A stretch of DNA of 64,000 bases from Caulobacter sp. FWC26 (lineage in GTDB: Bacteria; Pseudomonadota; Alphaproteobacteria; Caulobacterales; Caulobacteraceae): the NCBI RefSeq assembly GCF_002742645.2, contig NZ_CP033873.1:62001-126000 (forward strand), read 5' to 3'. The first letter of the stretch is position 1; each line of letters begins with the position of its first letter. This document shows positions 14,511 to 22,941 of this stretch, in pieces. Both the position numbers and the translations under genes were made by a program. Under the pieces are notes generated by a model. That model was given only the letters and a program-made list of their open reading frames with translations. It had not been told where the DNA came from and made no database searches.

Positions 14511-16430
14511 ATGAGCATGTCCGTCAAGGCCCGCTGGCTCGCGCCCCTATGCCTGTTGCTGGCGCTGATCGGGCTTTGGGCCGCGACCCAGACGGCGGCC
14601 CATCTCTTCGCCTATCCCAGACCGTTCGGGGCGGGTTGGGGCGAACTTGGCCCGATAAGGATCTATGCGCCCTGGTCGATCCTGACCTGGTATGGCCGTT
14701 GGGCCGCGAGGCACCCGCAGGCCTTCGATCAGGCGGCGCTGGTCGGCCTCTGCGTGTTCGTCTGGCCGATCCTTTTGATCGCCGGCTTGACGCAGCGGTT
14801 CGTCGCTCGGCCCCAGCCCTTCGGGACGGCGGCGTGGGGCGGCTTGGCCGAGGCCAAGGCCGCGGGCCTGCTCAATGGCGAACGGCTCACCGGCCGGGTG
14901 CTGGGACGGCTTAAGGGCAGGCTCCTCACCTTCACCGGGGTGGAGCATTGCATCTTGGTGGGCGCATCGCGGTCGGGGAAGGGCGCGGGCCATGTGGTGA
15001 CATCTGAGACCGCCTGGGGCGAGAGCCAGTTCACCTACGATCGCAAAGGCGAGCTCTGGCATATCACCGCCGATCATCGCCGCAATTTCTCCCACACCTT
15101 CTACTTCGCGCCGACGGACATCAACACCGCCCGCTGGAACCCGCTGTTCGAGGTGCGCAAGGGGCCCATGGAAATCGCCGACATCCAGAACATCGTCGGC
15201 ATTCTGGTCGATCCGATCGGGCTCAAGCAGGGCAATCTCGACTTCTTCGACCAGAGCGCGGCCAACTTCTTCACCGGGGTGATCCTCCACGCCCTCTACA
15301 CCGCCCCCGACGAGCTGAAGAACCTCACCTACGTCCGCCGGCTGCTGATCGACATCAACGCCACCTTGGACGCCATGCTGGGGACCAAGCATCGCTGGCG
15401 CCCCGATCCGCAGGCCGCCGACGGCCTGGCGCGGGACGCGGACGGCGAGCCGATCGCCGAGGTGCATCCGGAGGTGTGGCTAGGAGCGACGGCCTTTCGC
15501 AGCATGGAACCCCGGGTGCGCTCCAGCGTCCTAGCCACGGCGCAGAAGTCGCTGGCCTTGTGGGCCGATCCCCTGGTCTCCCACGCCACGTCCTGGTCGG
15601 ACTTCTGCATCGGCGACCTGGTCTGCGCCGAGGCGCCGGTCAGCTTCTACCTGATCACGCCCCAGGCCCATGCCGATCGCCTGGCGTTTCTCGTGCGGGT
15701 TATGCTGCGCCAAAGCCTCAACAGCCTGATGGAGACCATCGACGCCGACAGCCGCGGCCGCAAGAAGCGCCATCGGCTGCTGATGATGTTGGACGAGTTC
15801 CCCAAGCTCGGAGCGCTGCCATTCCTGGAGAACGCCCTTGGCGAGATGGCCGGCTACGGGGTCACCGCCCATCTGATCTGCCAATCGTTCAACGACGTGT
15901 TCAAGCACTACGGCGTGCACACTTCGATCTTCGACAACTGCCACATCACCGCCGCCTTCGCGACCTCCGAGCCGACCAGCATCGAACGGATCATCAAGCG
16001 GGCCGGGCGCTTCTTGGAAATGCGCGAGAGTTTCAGCGATCCGAGACTGATGTTCGCCAAGGGACACCGCAGCCGCAACCAGGCCGAGGTCGAGCGCTAT
16101 GTCCTGGCCGAGCAGGATGTTCGGGCCCTGCCAGGTGGTAAGCAGTTTCTGTTCGTCAACAATGCCAAGCCCTTCCTGGCCGACAAGATCCGCTTCTGGG
16201 AAGAACCATTGTTCTCGGTCCACTGCCGCGACTTTTTTCACGGAGAAAAGGCCGGGTTCGTCCAGACGCCCGAGACCCTGGACGTTCCAGGAAAGCCCCC
16301 AATCGACTGGCTGGGCGTGCGCGCCATCGAGGAATACGCCCCGCCCATGCGCGGCGCCGATGTCGCCATGACTCTCGCCTGCGCGGACGGGCTCAGCATC
16401 CTCGACCTCGTCTACAACGAGGAGGACTAG
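14511..16430 (+). CDS. virD4: VirD4/TraG-type coupling protein, copy 2
   Basis: A 639-residue coupling protein, a diverged duplicate of the one at 8564. It has the same pair of N-terminal membrane helices, Walker A GASRSGKGAG, Walker B MMLDEFPKLG and the same DPIGLKQGNLDFFDQSA block. The ATG at 14511 (a second ATG follows at 14517) has no strong Shine-Dalgarno. The ATG of the Mrr-like gene lies 118 bases away on the opposite strand, so a divergent promoter is expected between them. The gene appears intact although its relaxase partner is broken. Confidence 0.9.
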   Translation: MSMSVKARWLAPLCLLLALIGLWAATQTAAHLFAYPRPFGAGWGELGPIRIYAPWSILTWYGRWAARHPQAFDQAALVGLCVFVWPILLIAGLTQRFVARPQPFGTAAWGGLAEAKAAGLLNGERLTGRVLGRLKGRLLTFTGVEHCILVGASRSGKGAGHVVTSETAWGESQFTYDRKGELWHITADHRRNFSHTFYFAPTDINTARWNPLFEVRKGPMEIADIQNIVGILVDPIGLKQGNLDFFDQSAANFFTGVILHALYTAPDELKNLTYVRRLLIDINATLDAMLGTKHRWRPDPQAADGLARDADGEPIAEVHPEVWLGATAFRSMEPRVRSSVLATAQKSLALWADPLVSHATSWSDFCIGDLVCAEAPVSFYLITPQAHADRLAFLVRVMLRQSLNSLMETIDADSRGRKKRHRLLMMLDEFPKLGALPFLENALGEMAGYGVTAHLICQSFNDVFKHYGVHTSIFDNCHITAAFATSEPTSIERIIKRAGRFLEMRESFSDPRLMFAKGHRSRNQAEVERYVLAEQDVRALPGGKQFLFVNNAKPFLADKIRFWEEPLFSVHCRDFFHGEKAGFVQTPETLDVPGKPPIDWLGVRAIEEYAPPMRGADVAMTLACADGLSILDLVYNEED

Positions 16431-16432
16431 GC

Positions 16433-17392
16433 GTGACGTCTTCGTCCCAGGAATCGCTCGACCGCAAGCATACGGCCCTGCGGCAAGCCATGGGGCCGGT
16501 GATCGCCGCCGCCCTGGCCGAGGCTTCGGTGGTGGAGGTGATGGTCAATCCAGACGGCGCGATCTGGGTCGAGCGGATCGGCCAGGGCCGGGTCTTCAGC
16601 GGGGAGCGCATGGCGCCGGCCGACGCCGAGCGGATCCTGCGGCTGGTGGCCGACCATGTGGGAGAGGTGGTCACCCGTGACCAGCCCTTGGTCAGCGCCA
16701 CCCTGCCCAGGTCAGGCGAGCGCTTTCAGGGCGTGTTCATGCCGGTGTCGACCGCGCCGGCCTTCACCATCCGCAAGCGGCCGGAGGTGATCTTCACCCT
16801 CGACGACTATGTGAAGACGGGCGTCATGACCGACGCGCAGGCCCAAGCGCTGCGCGCGGCCGCCGAGGGCCGCGACAACATCCTGATCGCCGGGGGCACG
16901 GGCAGCGGCAAGACCACCCTGGCCAATGCGGTTCTGGCTGAGCCCGCCTTCGCCGCCGATCGGGTGCTGATCGCCGAGGACACGCCTGAACTGCAGTGCT
17001 CGGCCAAGGATCAGATCGCCCTGCTGACCAAGCGCACGGAGCCGGCGGTGACCATGGCCGATCTGGTTCGAGCCGCGCTGCGCCTGCGCCCGGACCGCAT
17101 CATCATCGGCGAGGTCCGCGACGGCAGCGCGCTCGACATGCTCAAGGCCTGGAACACCGGGCATCCCGGCGGCCTGGCCACGCTTCACGCCAACAGCGCG
17201 CGAGAGGCGCTCAGCCGCCTGGAAGACCTGATCGGCGAGGTCGCGCCGCGTGTGCCCCATCGGGCGATCGGCCAGGCCGTCAACCTGGTGGCGTTCATCC
17301 GTCGCGCGCCGGCCGGCCGGTGTCTGGAGAGCCTCGTTCGGGTCGAGGGCTGGATTGACGGCGATTATCGCCTAACGCCCGTCGCGCAATGA
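16433..17392 (+). CDS. trbB: TrbB/VirB11-type secretion ATPase, copy 2
   Basis: A 319-residue ATPase. The GTG start comes 2 bases after the virD4 stop. GGTGSGKTTLAN, LIAEDTPELQ, GEVRDGSALDMLKAWNTGHPGG and the His box TLHANS are all intact. As in copy 1 there is no trbC after it. The stop codon is followed immediately by the first palindrome of the AbiEi-like gene. Confidence 0.9.
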   Translation: MTSSSQESLDRKHTALRQAMGPVIAAALAEASVVEVMVNPDGAIWVERIGQGRVFSGERMAPADAERILRLVADHVGEVVTRDQPLVSATLPRSGERFQGVFMPVSTAPAFTIRKRPEVIFTLDDYVKTGVMTDAQAQALRAAAEGRDNILIAGGTGSGKTTLANAVLAEPAFAADRVLIAEDTPELQCSAKDQIALLTKRTEPAVTMADLVRAALRLRPDRIIIGEVRDGSALDMLKAWNTGHPGGLATLHANSAREALSRLEDLIGEVAPRVPHRAIGQAVNLVAFIRRAPAGRCLESLVRVEGWIDGDYRLTPVAQ

Positions 17393-17422
17393 CGTCCGAA
17401 ACTTGTATACAAATTTCGGACG
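17393..17422. promoter_or_regulatory. Operator palindrome 1 before the AbiEi-like gene
   Basis: CGTCCGAAA at 17393-17401 is the inverted repeat of TTTCGGACG at 17414-17422, and the centre TTGTATACAA (17403-17412) is itself palindromic. It is paired with a second site 46 bp downstream, centre to centre. AbiEi antitoxins are known to repress their own promoter through two inverted repeats, which fits this arrangement. Confidence 0.7.
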
Positions 17423-17438
17423 CTCTGTGGGTTGCCAA

Positions 17439-17468
17439 TGTCCGAAATTTGTCTACACATTTCGGACA
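17439..17468. promoter_or_regulatory. Operator palindrome 2 before the AbiEi-like gene
   Basis: TGTCCGAAAT at 17439-17448 is the inverted repeat of ATTTCGGACA at 17459-17468, with centre TTGTCTACAC. It shares the GTCCGAAA half-site with palindrome 1. Its last base is the A of a possible ATG at 17468, which argues for the later start at 17501. Confidence 0.7.
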
Positions 17469-17500
17469 TGACCAGCGGCCGATCACAACTGACCTCGACC

Positions 17501-18133
17501 ATGGACGACCGGATCGCCAAGGCGGCCGGCCGCCAGGTGTGGACGCCGTCGGACTTCACCGACCTCGGCGGTCGCGACGCTGTGGACAAGGCGCTGCAAC
17601 GCCGGCTGGCGCAGGGCGTGCTGCGCCGGATCGACCGGGGACTCTACGACAAACCCAAGCTCAACAGCCTGACCCAGCAGCTGAGTCCGCCCGACCCGGC
17701 CGCCGTGATCGACGCGGTGGCCCGCCGCGACCACATCCGGCTGCTGATCGACGGCATGACGGCGGCCAACGACCTGGGCTTCACCAACGCCGTGCCGGCC
17801 AAGATCGTGGTCCATGCCGACGCGCGGCTGCGGTCGATAAAGCTTGGCCAGATGGCCATCACCTTCCGGCCGACCGCGGCCAGCAAGCTCTATTGGGCCG
17901 GCCGGCCAGCCATGCGCCTGGTCCAGGCGCTGCACTGGCTGCGCGACACGCTTGGCCAGGACGACGTCGGCCAGGACTACGCGCGGCGGGTGGGCAATCT
18001 GCTCGCCGATCCCAAGACGGGGCCGGCACTGCGCCGGGACCTGGCCGACGGATTCGCCGCCCTGCCCAGCTGGATGCAGGACCTGATCCGCCCGCACATC
18101 GCCGATGAGTTGGCCCAGGCGCCGGCGCCATGA
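17501..18133 (+). CDS. AbiEi-like / DUF6088 antitoxin and transcriptional repressor
   Basis: A 210-residue protein from the ATG at 17501 (MDDRIAKAAG); an in-frame ATG at 17468 overlaps the operator. The N-terminal winged-helix region has the pattern WTPSDFTDLGGRDAVDKALQ followed by LRRIDRGLYDKPK, typical of AbiEi-type antitoxins. The remainder matches their C-terminal domain (SKLYWAGRPAMRLVQALHWL). It would neutralise an AbiEii nucleotidyltransferase toxin and repress its own operon. Its stop overlaps the next ATG (ATGA at 18130), the usual coupling with the toxin gene, but that gene is only a stub here. Confidence 0.75.
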   Translation: MDDRIAKAAGRQVWTPSDFTDLGGRDAVDKALQRRLAQGVLRRIDRGLYDKPKLNSLTQQLSPPDPAAVIDAVARRDHIRLLIDGMTAANDLGFTNAVPAKIVVHADARLRSIKLGQMAITFRPTAASKLYWAGRPAMRLVQALHWLRDTLGQDDVGQDYARRVGNLLADPKTGPALRRDLADGFAALPSWMQDLIRPHIADELAQAPAP

Positions 18134-18282
18134 TGAATCCAGCCTTCGATCAGGTCATCGGCGCCGACGCCGAAACGCGCCTTGGGCCTCGGACGCCAGT
18201 GCGGTGGAACATCGGCCTAGCCAGAGATGGCTTTTGGGGACGCCCGGGCCGGTGCCGCTCAGCGAAGTCCTCTCAGCGCTGA
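18130..18282 (+). pseudogene. AbiEii-like toxin stub
   Basis: The ATG overlaps the antitoxin stop. The first residues MMNPAFDQVIGADAETRLG look like the beginning of AbiEii/DUF1814 nucleotidyltransferase toxins. The frame then loses similarity and stops at 18282 after 50 codons, so the nucleotidyltransferase core is absent. The antitoxin therefore has no functional partner in this window. The identification rests on a short N-terminal match and on gene order. Confidence 0.5.
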
Positions 18283-18384
18283 GGCGCCTGGACCGCGACA
18301 CGTTCTCCTAAGCGTAGGGGTGGTCGGCCGGCCAGCGGAGGACCGGCCGCCACTTCGTCATTCTACTGTTTCTGCGTTGTAGCC

Positions 18385-18636
18385 ATGCCTTGCTTTGTCT
18401 TTGTCGCGCCGTCGGGAGACGGCTGGATCGTTCGCGGCGATTTCGACGACGGCCCCCTGGAATTCGCTACCGGCGTCCGCGCCGAGCAGGCCGCGCGTGA
18501 TCTTTGTCACCGATTGTCCGACGCGGGCGAGCCGGTGGTTTTGGAAATCCGCCTGCGCAACGGCGAACGCGCTGGACGTTTCCTCTTTCCAGCCTATCTG
18601 GCCGAACCCACGATGCCCGTGGCGCTGCGGGCCTAG
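18385..18636 (+). CDS. Small hypothetical protein (83 residues)
   Basis: A soluble 83-residue ORF starting MPCFVFVAPSGDGW. Alternating strands, a helix at about residues 30-48 (VRAEQAARDLCHRLSDAG) and a final strand pattern suggest a small alpha/beta fold like many DUF2188-sized proteins, but I cannot assign a family. Codon use is normal for the region. There is no clear Shine-Dalgarno. It stands alone between the toxin stub and another small ORF. Confidence 0.45.
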   Translation: MPCFVFVAPSGDGWIVRGDFDDGPLEFATGVRAEQAARDLCHRLSDAGEPVVLEIRLRNGERAGRFLFPAYLAEPTMPVALRA

Positions 18637-18664
18637 CCTGGTCTAGGCGGCCACCCGCCAAGTC

Positions 18665-18913
18665 GTGACCTATGAACTGAAGCTGCCCAACGAGGCCGTT
18701 GTGGCGGCGGTCGGCGCGCCTGACCAGCTGCGTGACGCGCGCGACCAACTGCAGCTCGTCGTGGCCCTGACCGGCGGGGCGGTCGCGAAGTTTCCCTGCG
18801 GCCTGATCGCTCGCGTGTCGATGCCGGCGGTCGGCCGGTTCGAGACCTTGGCCAAGCCGCTGCTCGAAGCCTTCCTGGTGGCGATGCGCCTTGACGAAGC
18901 CCCCTGCGCCTAG
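18665..18913 (+). CDS. Small hypothetical protein (82 residues)
   Basis: The GTG at 18665 opens an 82-residue ORF, MTYELKLPNEAVVAAVGAP. It is mostly hydrophobic and Ala-rich without a clear membrane helix. It follows the previous small ORF by 28 bases and may share its transcript. No family is recognised; coding potential rests on length and composition only. Confidence 0.4.
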   Translation: MTYELKLPNEAVVAAVGAPDQLRDARDQLQLVVALTGGAVAKFPCGLIARVSMPAVGRFETLAKPLLEAFLVAMRLDEAPCA

Positions 18914-18951
18914 CACCCGAGGGCGCCCAACGAGGATCGCCGCCGATGCGG

Positions 18952-20207
18952 TCAGGCGGGCAGCTCGATGGAGTCGGCTTCCTGGGCCAGGCGTTCAGAC
19001 GTCTTAAACTCGCGGCGCTTGAACGCCGCCGTCGCCGCTCGGCGCAGCAACTGATGCGCGGCGACCGGAAAACGACGGCGCAGCTTGCCCGCCCAAAGCT
19101 CGGCCTTTTCGGCGTCGACCTTGATGTCGTCGGGCCGGCTCAGGATCATGCGGCTGGCCTCGGCCAAGGCAGGCCATTGCATCAGAAAGTACAGGCCCCG
19201 CTCGAAGTCGGCGTGCTGGGCGGCGTAATCAAAGGCCTGGGCTTCGGCCGCCACGTCGTCGAAATCGTCGAGCGCCCCGGCGAAGGCCTTGGCCCGACCG
19301 ATGTCGAGGGTTCTCTGAAACGAGGCCCAGCGGATCGCCTGGGCGGCTTCGGCTTGGCCGGCGGCCTGAAGATAGTCGATCCAGGCGGTCTCCCAGTCGA
19401 AGTCCGGCGCAGGGACCGACCCAGAAGGCCCGGCTTGGGCGCGGCTTGGCGCAACGCCTCCCCGGCGTCGTCGAGCTCGCCGACCGCGAGATGGCGTCGG
19501 GCGATCTGGACCGCGACCGCCGGGGTCTTCAGGGCGGCGGGACTATAGGTCGACTTGACCGCCTCGATGTCGCCGGCGGCGTCGGCGAGATGGCGCAGGA
19601 CCAAGGACCAGCCCGGCGCACTGACCTTCAGGGCCAGGGCCTCGACGAGCGCCAAGGCGGCTGTGGCGGGTAGCACCGGTTCGAGAGCGGCGGGCAGCCA
19701 TCGGGCCCAGCCCTGGGGGCGGGCCGCGGCGGCTTCGACCAGGGCGTTGGCGGTCAGTTGGGGATCGCGCAGAGCCAACAGGTAGCCAAGGTCGGCGGCC
19801 GCCCGAAGGTAGACGGCCTCCACGGCGTCCTCGCGCTCGCGAAGGCGGCGTCCGACCTGGGGCTCGGCGGCTAGGAAACGCCACAAGCGTTCGGCGGCGG
19901 CGTCGGGTTCGCCGCGCGCCAGACGGACGATCAGCGCGCGCAGGGCGTCGAGGTCGCGGATGAAGGCCGGCTTCTGGCGCCAGGTGATCTGGCCCTTGCT
20001 GGTCTCGAAAGCCTGGAGCCGCTTGTAGATCTCGGGAACGAGGTGTTCGGGACCAAGATCGGCGGCCAGCTCCATGCGCAGCCGGCGCTTGAGGTCGACG
20101 CGCGTCTCGGCCACCTCGGCCAGGATTTCGGCCAGGCGCTCGGCCCCAAGACCGATGAGGTTCTCAGGCGTGACCTTCTTGAGGCTGGCGGCGGACGGCT
20201 TCTTCAT
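18952..20207 (-). pseudogene. DUF6880 family protein, frameshifted
   Basis: The ATG at 20207 opens MKKPSAASLKKVTPENLIGLGAERLAEIL, then KRRLRMELAAD and WRQKPAFIRDLDALR, which I recognise as DUF6880. The frame is consistent down to about 19445. From there the sensible continuation (PAPDFDWETAWIDYLQAAG, QRTLDIGRAKAFAGALDDF, AEAQAFDYAAQHADFERGL) lies in another frame and ends at 18952. One indel near 19420-19450 would explain it. The repaired product would be about 418 residues. The function of the family is unknown to me. Confidence 0.7.
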
Positions 20208-20264
20208 TGTGGCGAGGTGCGCGGCATGGCGGGATAACGCCCGCGCTAGCGCGCCGTTCAGCGC

Positions 20265-20528
20265 CTACCGCAGCTGGCTGTCCTTGCTGCCCCGACGGTT
20301 GATGGCGCTGAACACCACACGAGCGTCGCGTCCTGATTGGCACTCCACGCAGGTGCGCGCCCCGGGCAGGGCCTTGCGCCGCGCCTCGGGGATCGGTTCA
20401 CCGCACTCGTCGCAGAACGCCGCGCCGTCGCCGGACGGCAGACGCGCGCGCGCCGACAGGACGCCGTCGGTGATCGTGTCGGTAATCTGGTCAAGTACGC
20501 CGTCGGCATGCGTCCAACCGGTCGCCAT
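20265..20528 (-). CDS. DksA/TraR C4-type zinc-finger protein
   Basis: An 87-residue protein from the ATG at 20528 (MATGWTHADGVLDQITDTI). The zinc knuckle is CDECGEPIPEARRKALPG followed by CVEC, the DksA/TraR pattern CxxC...CxxC. A short C-terminal tail follows. Small members of this family are common on plasmids, conjugative elements and phages and can act on RNA polymerase like DksA. GAGGA lies about 13 bases upstream of the start. It is transcribed towards the DUF6880 gene. Confidence 0.8.
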   Translation of the reverse strand: MATGWTHADGVLDQITDTITDGVLSARARLPSGDGAAFCDECGEPIPEARRKALPGARTCVECQSGRDARVVFSAINRRGSKDSQLR

Positions 20529-20670
20529 GGTCGTCGAAATCCTCTTTGTGGTGAGCCACTTAGATAGGAAATCTGAACCGGCGGACCAGGGGCTGGGGAC
20601 CGGCGAATTGCCGCAGCGACGCTCATGGGTCAGCAATCCACCGACCTGCAGTCGCAACCAGCGGGTCCGG

Positions 20671-21054
20671 TCAGGATCCTCCGGCGGGTGCGCTGACGCC
20701 GTTCTCGGTCTTCAACCAGATCCTGGCATGCCACCAGCCGCGTGGCGCGGCCTCGGGATGACCCACGGCGTCGACGAACATCTCCACACACTCGGCCCGG
20801 GGATGCTCGGTCAAGGCCTGGCACGGTTTGCCCGGTCCATTCAGCTCGACCTCCGGCGGCCGCTCTGGCGCCTGGGCGATGCGCGTCAGAGGTGCGTCGA
20901 TGGCGTCGTCGATGAAGACCCTAAAGCCACCGTCGACAAGGGCCTCGACGTGGCGCACCCACGGGTGGGTGGCGAGAAATCGAGGATCGCCGAGGCCGCT
21001 TCAAGCTCCACGGCGGTCAGCGGCTCGGCGGTGACATGGCGGACGTGTTCTGTG
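20671..21054 (-). pseudogene. SOS-box-associated small gene, probably frameshifted
   Basis: The strongest frame runs from about 20990 down to 20671: DPRFLATHPWVRHVEALVD, FIDDAIDAPLTRIAQAPERP, then PRGWWHARIWLKTENG. Upstream of 20990 the sensible frame shifts to EHVRHVTAEPLTAVELEAA. This suggests one gene of about 125 residues with an indel near 20985-20995. No good start codon is seen between the SOS box and this frame; a GTG at 20958 would give a 95-residue product. I do not recognise the family. The location just after a LexA-type box implies DNA-damage control. Confidence 0.4.
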
Positions 21055-21069
21055 GAACAAATATAGAAC
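21055..21069 (-). promoter_or_regulatory. LexA (SOS) box
   Basis: The minus strand reads GTTCTATATTTGTTC, an exact match to the alphaproteobacterial LexA operator GTTC-N7-GTTC. It lies 44 bases after the stop of the exonuclease III gene and directly before the small minus-strand gene, so it should control the latter. Confidence 0.7.
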
Positions 21070-21112
21070 AAAATATTTCAGAGGGGGAGTCTCGTCCAGA
21101 CCGACGCCACCG

Positions 21113-21886
21113 CTATCGGTCCAGATGAATCCAGGCGGGCGCATGGTCGCTGGCGTCTTCCTGCCAGCGGACCCAGCGATCGACGCCGGCGTCGGCCAGC
21201 TGATCGGCCAGGTCAGGGGTCAGCAGGAGGTGATCGAGGCGAAGGCCCTGGTCGTTGGGCCAGCGGTTGCGCAGATAGGCCCAGAACGTCCAGGGCGGGG
21301 CTTTTGGGTGCTGGGCCTGAAGCGCGTCGGTCCAGCCCTGGTCCAGGAGGCGCTGGTAGGCGGCCCGCACTTGAGGCTGCAACAGGGCGTCGTCCTGCCA
21401 GCGGTGCGGCTGGTAGATGTCGGCCTCCGTGGGCACGACATTGTAGTCGCCGGCCAGGATCACTGGGGCGCCGGTCGCTCTTAGCTCGGCGGCGTGGGCG
21501 ATAAGGCGCTCGAACCACGCCAGCTTGTAGTCGTACTTGGGGCCAGGCCTGGGATTGCCGTTGGGCAAGTAAATCGAGGCGACCAGCACGCCGTTCACCG
21601 CCGCCTCGATGTAGCGAGCCTGGTTGTCGGTGCGGTCGCCGGGCAGGGCGGTCCGGGTCACGACCGGCGCGGCGCCGCGCGCCAGGATCGCTACGCCGTT
21701 CCAAGTCGGTTGGCCTTTCCAGGCCGCGTGATAGCCAAGCTGCTCCAGCGGCTCAGCTGGAAAGGCTTTGTCCTCGGTCTTCAACTCCTGCAGACAGACG
21801 ATGTCGGGCTCGGACTCGGCCAGCCAGTCGATCAGGTTGTCCAGCCGTTTGCGGACGTTGTTGATGTTGAAGGTGGCGATGCGCAC
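21113..21886 (-). CDS. xthA: Exodeoxyribonuclease III (AP endonuclease)
   Basis: A 257-residue Mg-dependent nuclease that removes 3' blocks and cuts at abasic sites. VRIATFNINNVRKRL, the metal-binding Glu in CLQELKTED, GDYNVVPTEADIY, and the C-terminal RLDHLLLTP and SDHAPAWI are the exonuclease III/EEP signature segments. The GTG at 21886, preceded by AGGGGG, gives the family's normal start and length; upstream ATG codons would add about 32 unrelated residues. It is divergent from the small ORF at 21985. Confidence 0.9.
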   Translation of the reverse strand: MRIATFNINNVRKRLDNLIDWLAESEPDIVCLQELKTEDKAFPAEPLEQLGYHAAWKGQPTWNGVAILARGAAPVVTRTALPGDRTDNQARYIEAAVNGVLVASIYLPNGNPRPGPKYDYKLAWFERLIAHAAELRATGAPVILAGDYNVVPTEADIYQPHRWQDDALLQPQVRAAYQRLLDQGWTDALQAQHPKAPPWTFWAYLRNRWPNDQGLRLDHLLLTPDLADQLADAGVDRWVRWQEDASDHAPAWIHLDR

Positions 21887-21984
21887 GCCCCCTAAATCGC
21901 AAGGCAGGCCAGACGTTCCGGCCTTAACCACCGGTCTGTCGTAAACGTGACCGATGAAGCTTCGGACCTTTGCTAAGCTCAAGC

Positions 21985-22257
21985 ATGGCTTACGTGGAGA
22001 CCTTCACCTTCGTCTGCCTGGCTCCTAAACAAGAAGCCACGCACGTCGATATCCAGACCCTGACGCGCGACGCGGTTCGGGCTCATGCCTTCGGCCTGCT
22101 GCGAGAGCACGCCAGCGCCGAGACAATCGAGGTCTGGCGGGAGGACGCCATCGTGGCGGCCATCGACCGCGACGGCGTGCGTACCTGGCCCCCGGTTCTC
22201 GATCCGTCCCGAACGACCATGGCCGCCGACGAAACCCGGCAGGATCAATCCTCGTAG
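21985..22257 (+). CDS. Small hypothetical protein (90 residues)
   Basis: The ATG at 21985 starts MAYVETFTFVCLAPKQEATH. The first 17 residues are moderately hydrophobic, and the rest is mixed with a helix around residues 28-48. It is divergent from xthA with about 98 bp between starts. The last 13 bases overlap the convergent small ORF at 22245-22508. No family is recognised. Confidence 0.45.
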   Translation: MAYVETFTFVCLAPKQEATHVDIQTLTRDAVRAHAFGLLREHASAETIEVWREDAIVAAIDRDGVRTWPPVLDPSRTTMAADETRQDQSS

Positions 22258-22508
22258 GGATAGGTGACCTGCGAGAGGCGGGCGGCCGGCGTGTCCTTGA
22301 TCTCCCGCCATAGGCGCTCGAGCAGCAGACCTTGATAGATGGCCTGTTCCCGGGCAGCCGGACCCATTTCCAGGCTGGCGGACAACGCCTCGCGGGCGGC
22401 CCATGCGGCAGAGCTGGACTCCACGGCGATCAGCTTGTGGATCTCCATGGCGGCGTGGGCGGCTCGGCGCACCGATCCCTCCTGCGGGGCCACCAGCTCG
22501 GCCATCAT
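22245..22508 (-). CDS. Small hypothetical protein (87 residues)
   Basis: An Ala/Glu-rich, probably all-helical 87-residue protein starting MMAELVAPQEGSVRRAAHAA. No signal or membrane segment. It overlaps the end of the opposite ORF by 13 bases. I do not recognise it; the coding call rests on composition and length. Confidence 0.4.
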   Translation of the reverse strand: MMAELVAPQEGSVRRAAHAAMEIHKLIAVESSSAAWAAREALSASLEMGPAAREQAIYQGLLLERLWREIKDTPAARLSQVTYPYED

Positions 22509-22941
22509 CCAGGTTTCGCCGCTGTGCCGGCCAGATTAAGCTTGGCCTGCACGACGGCCTCTGGAACGCGCCTATCAAGACTTGGCGCGGGTCCAAGGCC
22601 GGCGTCCGTGACCGGGTGCTCGCCGACCTGATCAAGGACCCGAGAACCGCCATCTGACGATCGACAGCATCTGGTCCGCGCTCGCCAACAGACCGCGACC
22701 AAGAAGGGTGGCCCGGATCAGGCTCTAGGGTGCTCCCGAAGCGAGCGGGCCATCAAGAACCATCGGGCGAGCCGATGCCGCAGGCCAATGCAACCGTTTG
22801 CCGCCGACGCTAGGCCGGAGCGGCAACGCTGGCGCGCGGACTTCCAGTCCCAGACGGTGTTGACTGGCACAGCCTACCATCCTGTCGTTGAGGCGTGCGA
22901 TGCGCGGCAACAGCTTCAGCTTAGCGAGTGTCCGTTGAGCC
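22509..22941. other. 433-bp stretch without a supported gene
   Basis: Only weak ORFs are present. A short plus-strand frame ending at 22657 (HDGLWNAPIKTWRGSK, then LADLIKDPRTAI) reads like the tail of a protein but has no start of its own. No tRNA, repeat or terminator is evident. This is the transition from mobile-element DNA to the catabolic cluster. Confidence 0.5.

Noticed and set aside
21047-21058. GTTCTGTGGAAC palindrome as a second LexA site
   Set aside because: It has opposed half-sites with a 4-base spacer, which is not the direct-repeat GTTC-N7-GTTC of this group; the overlapping site at 21055-21069 is the exact match.
22403-22657. 84-residue plus-strand ORF ending DPRTAI
   Set aside because: It overlaps the small minus-strand ORF, has no ribosome-binding site, and only its last 40 residues look protein-like. 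It may be a gene tail but cannot be supported.
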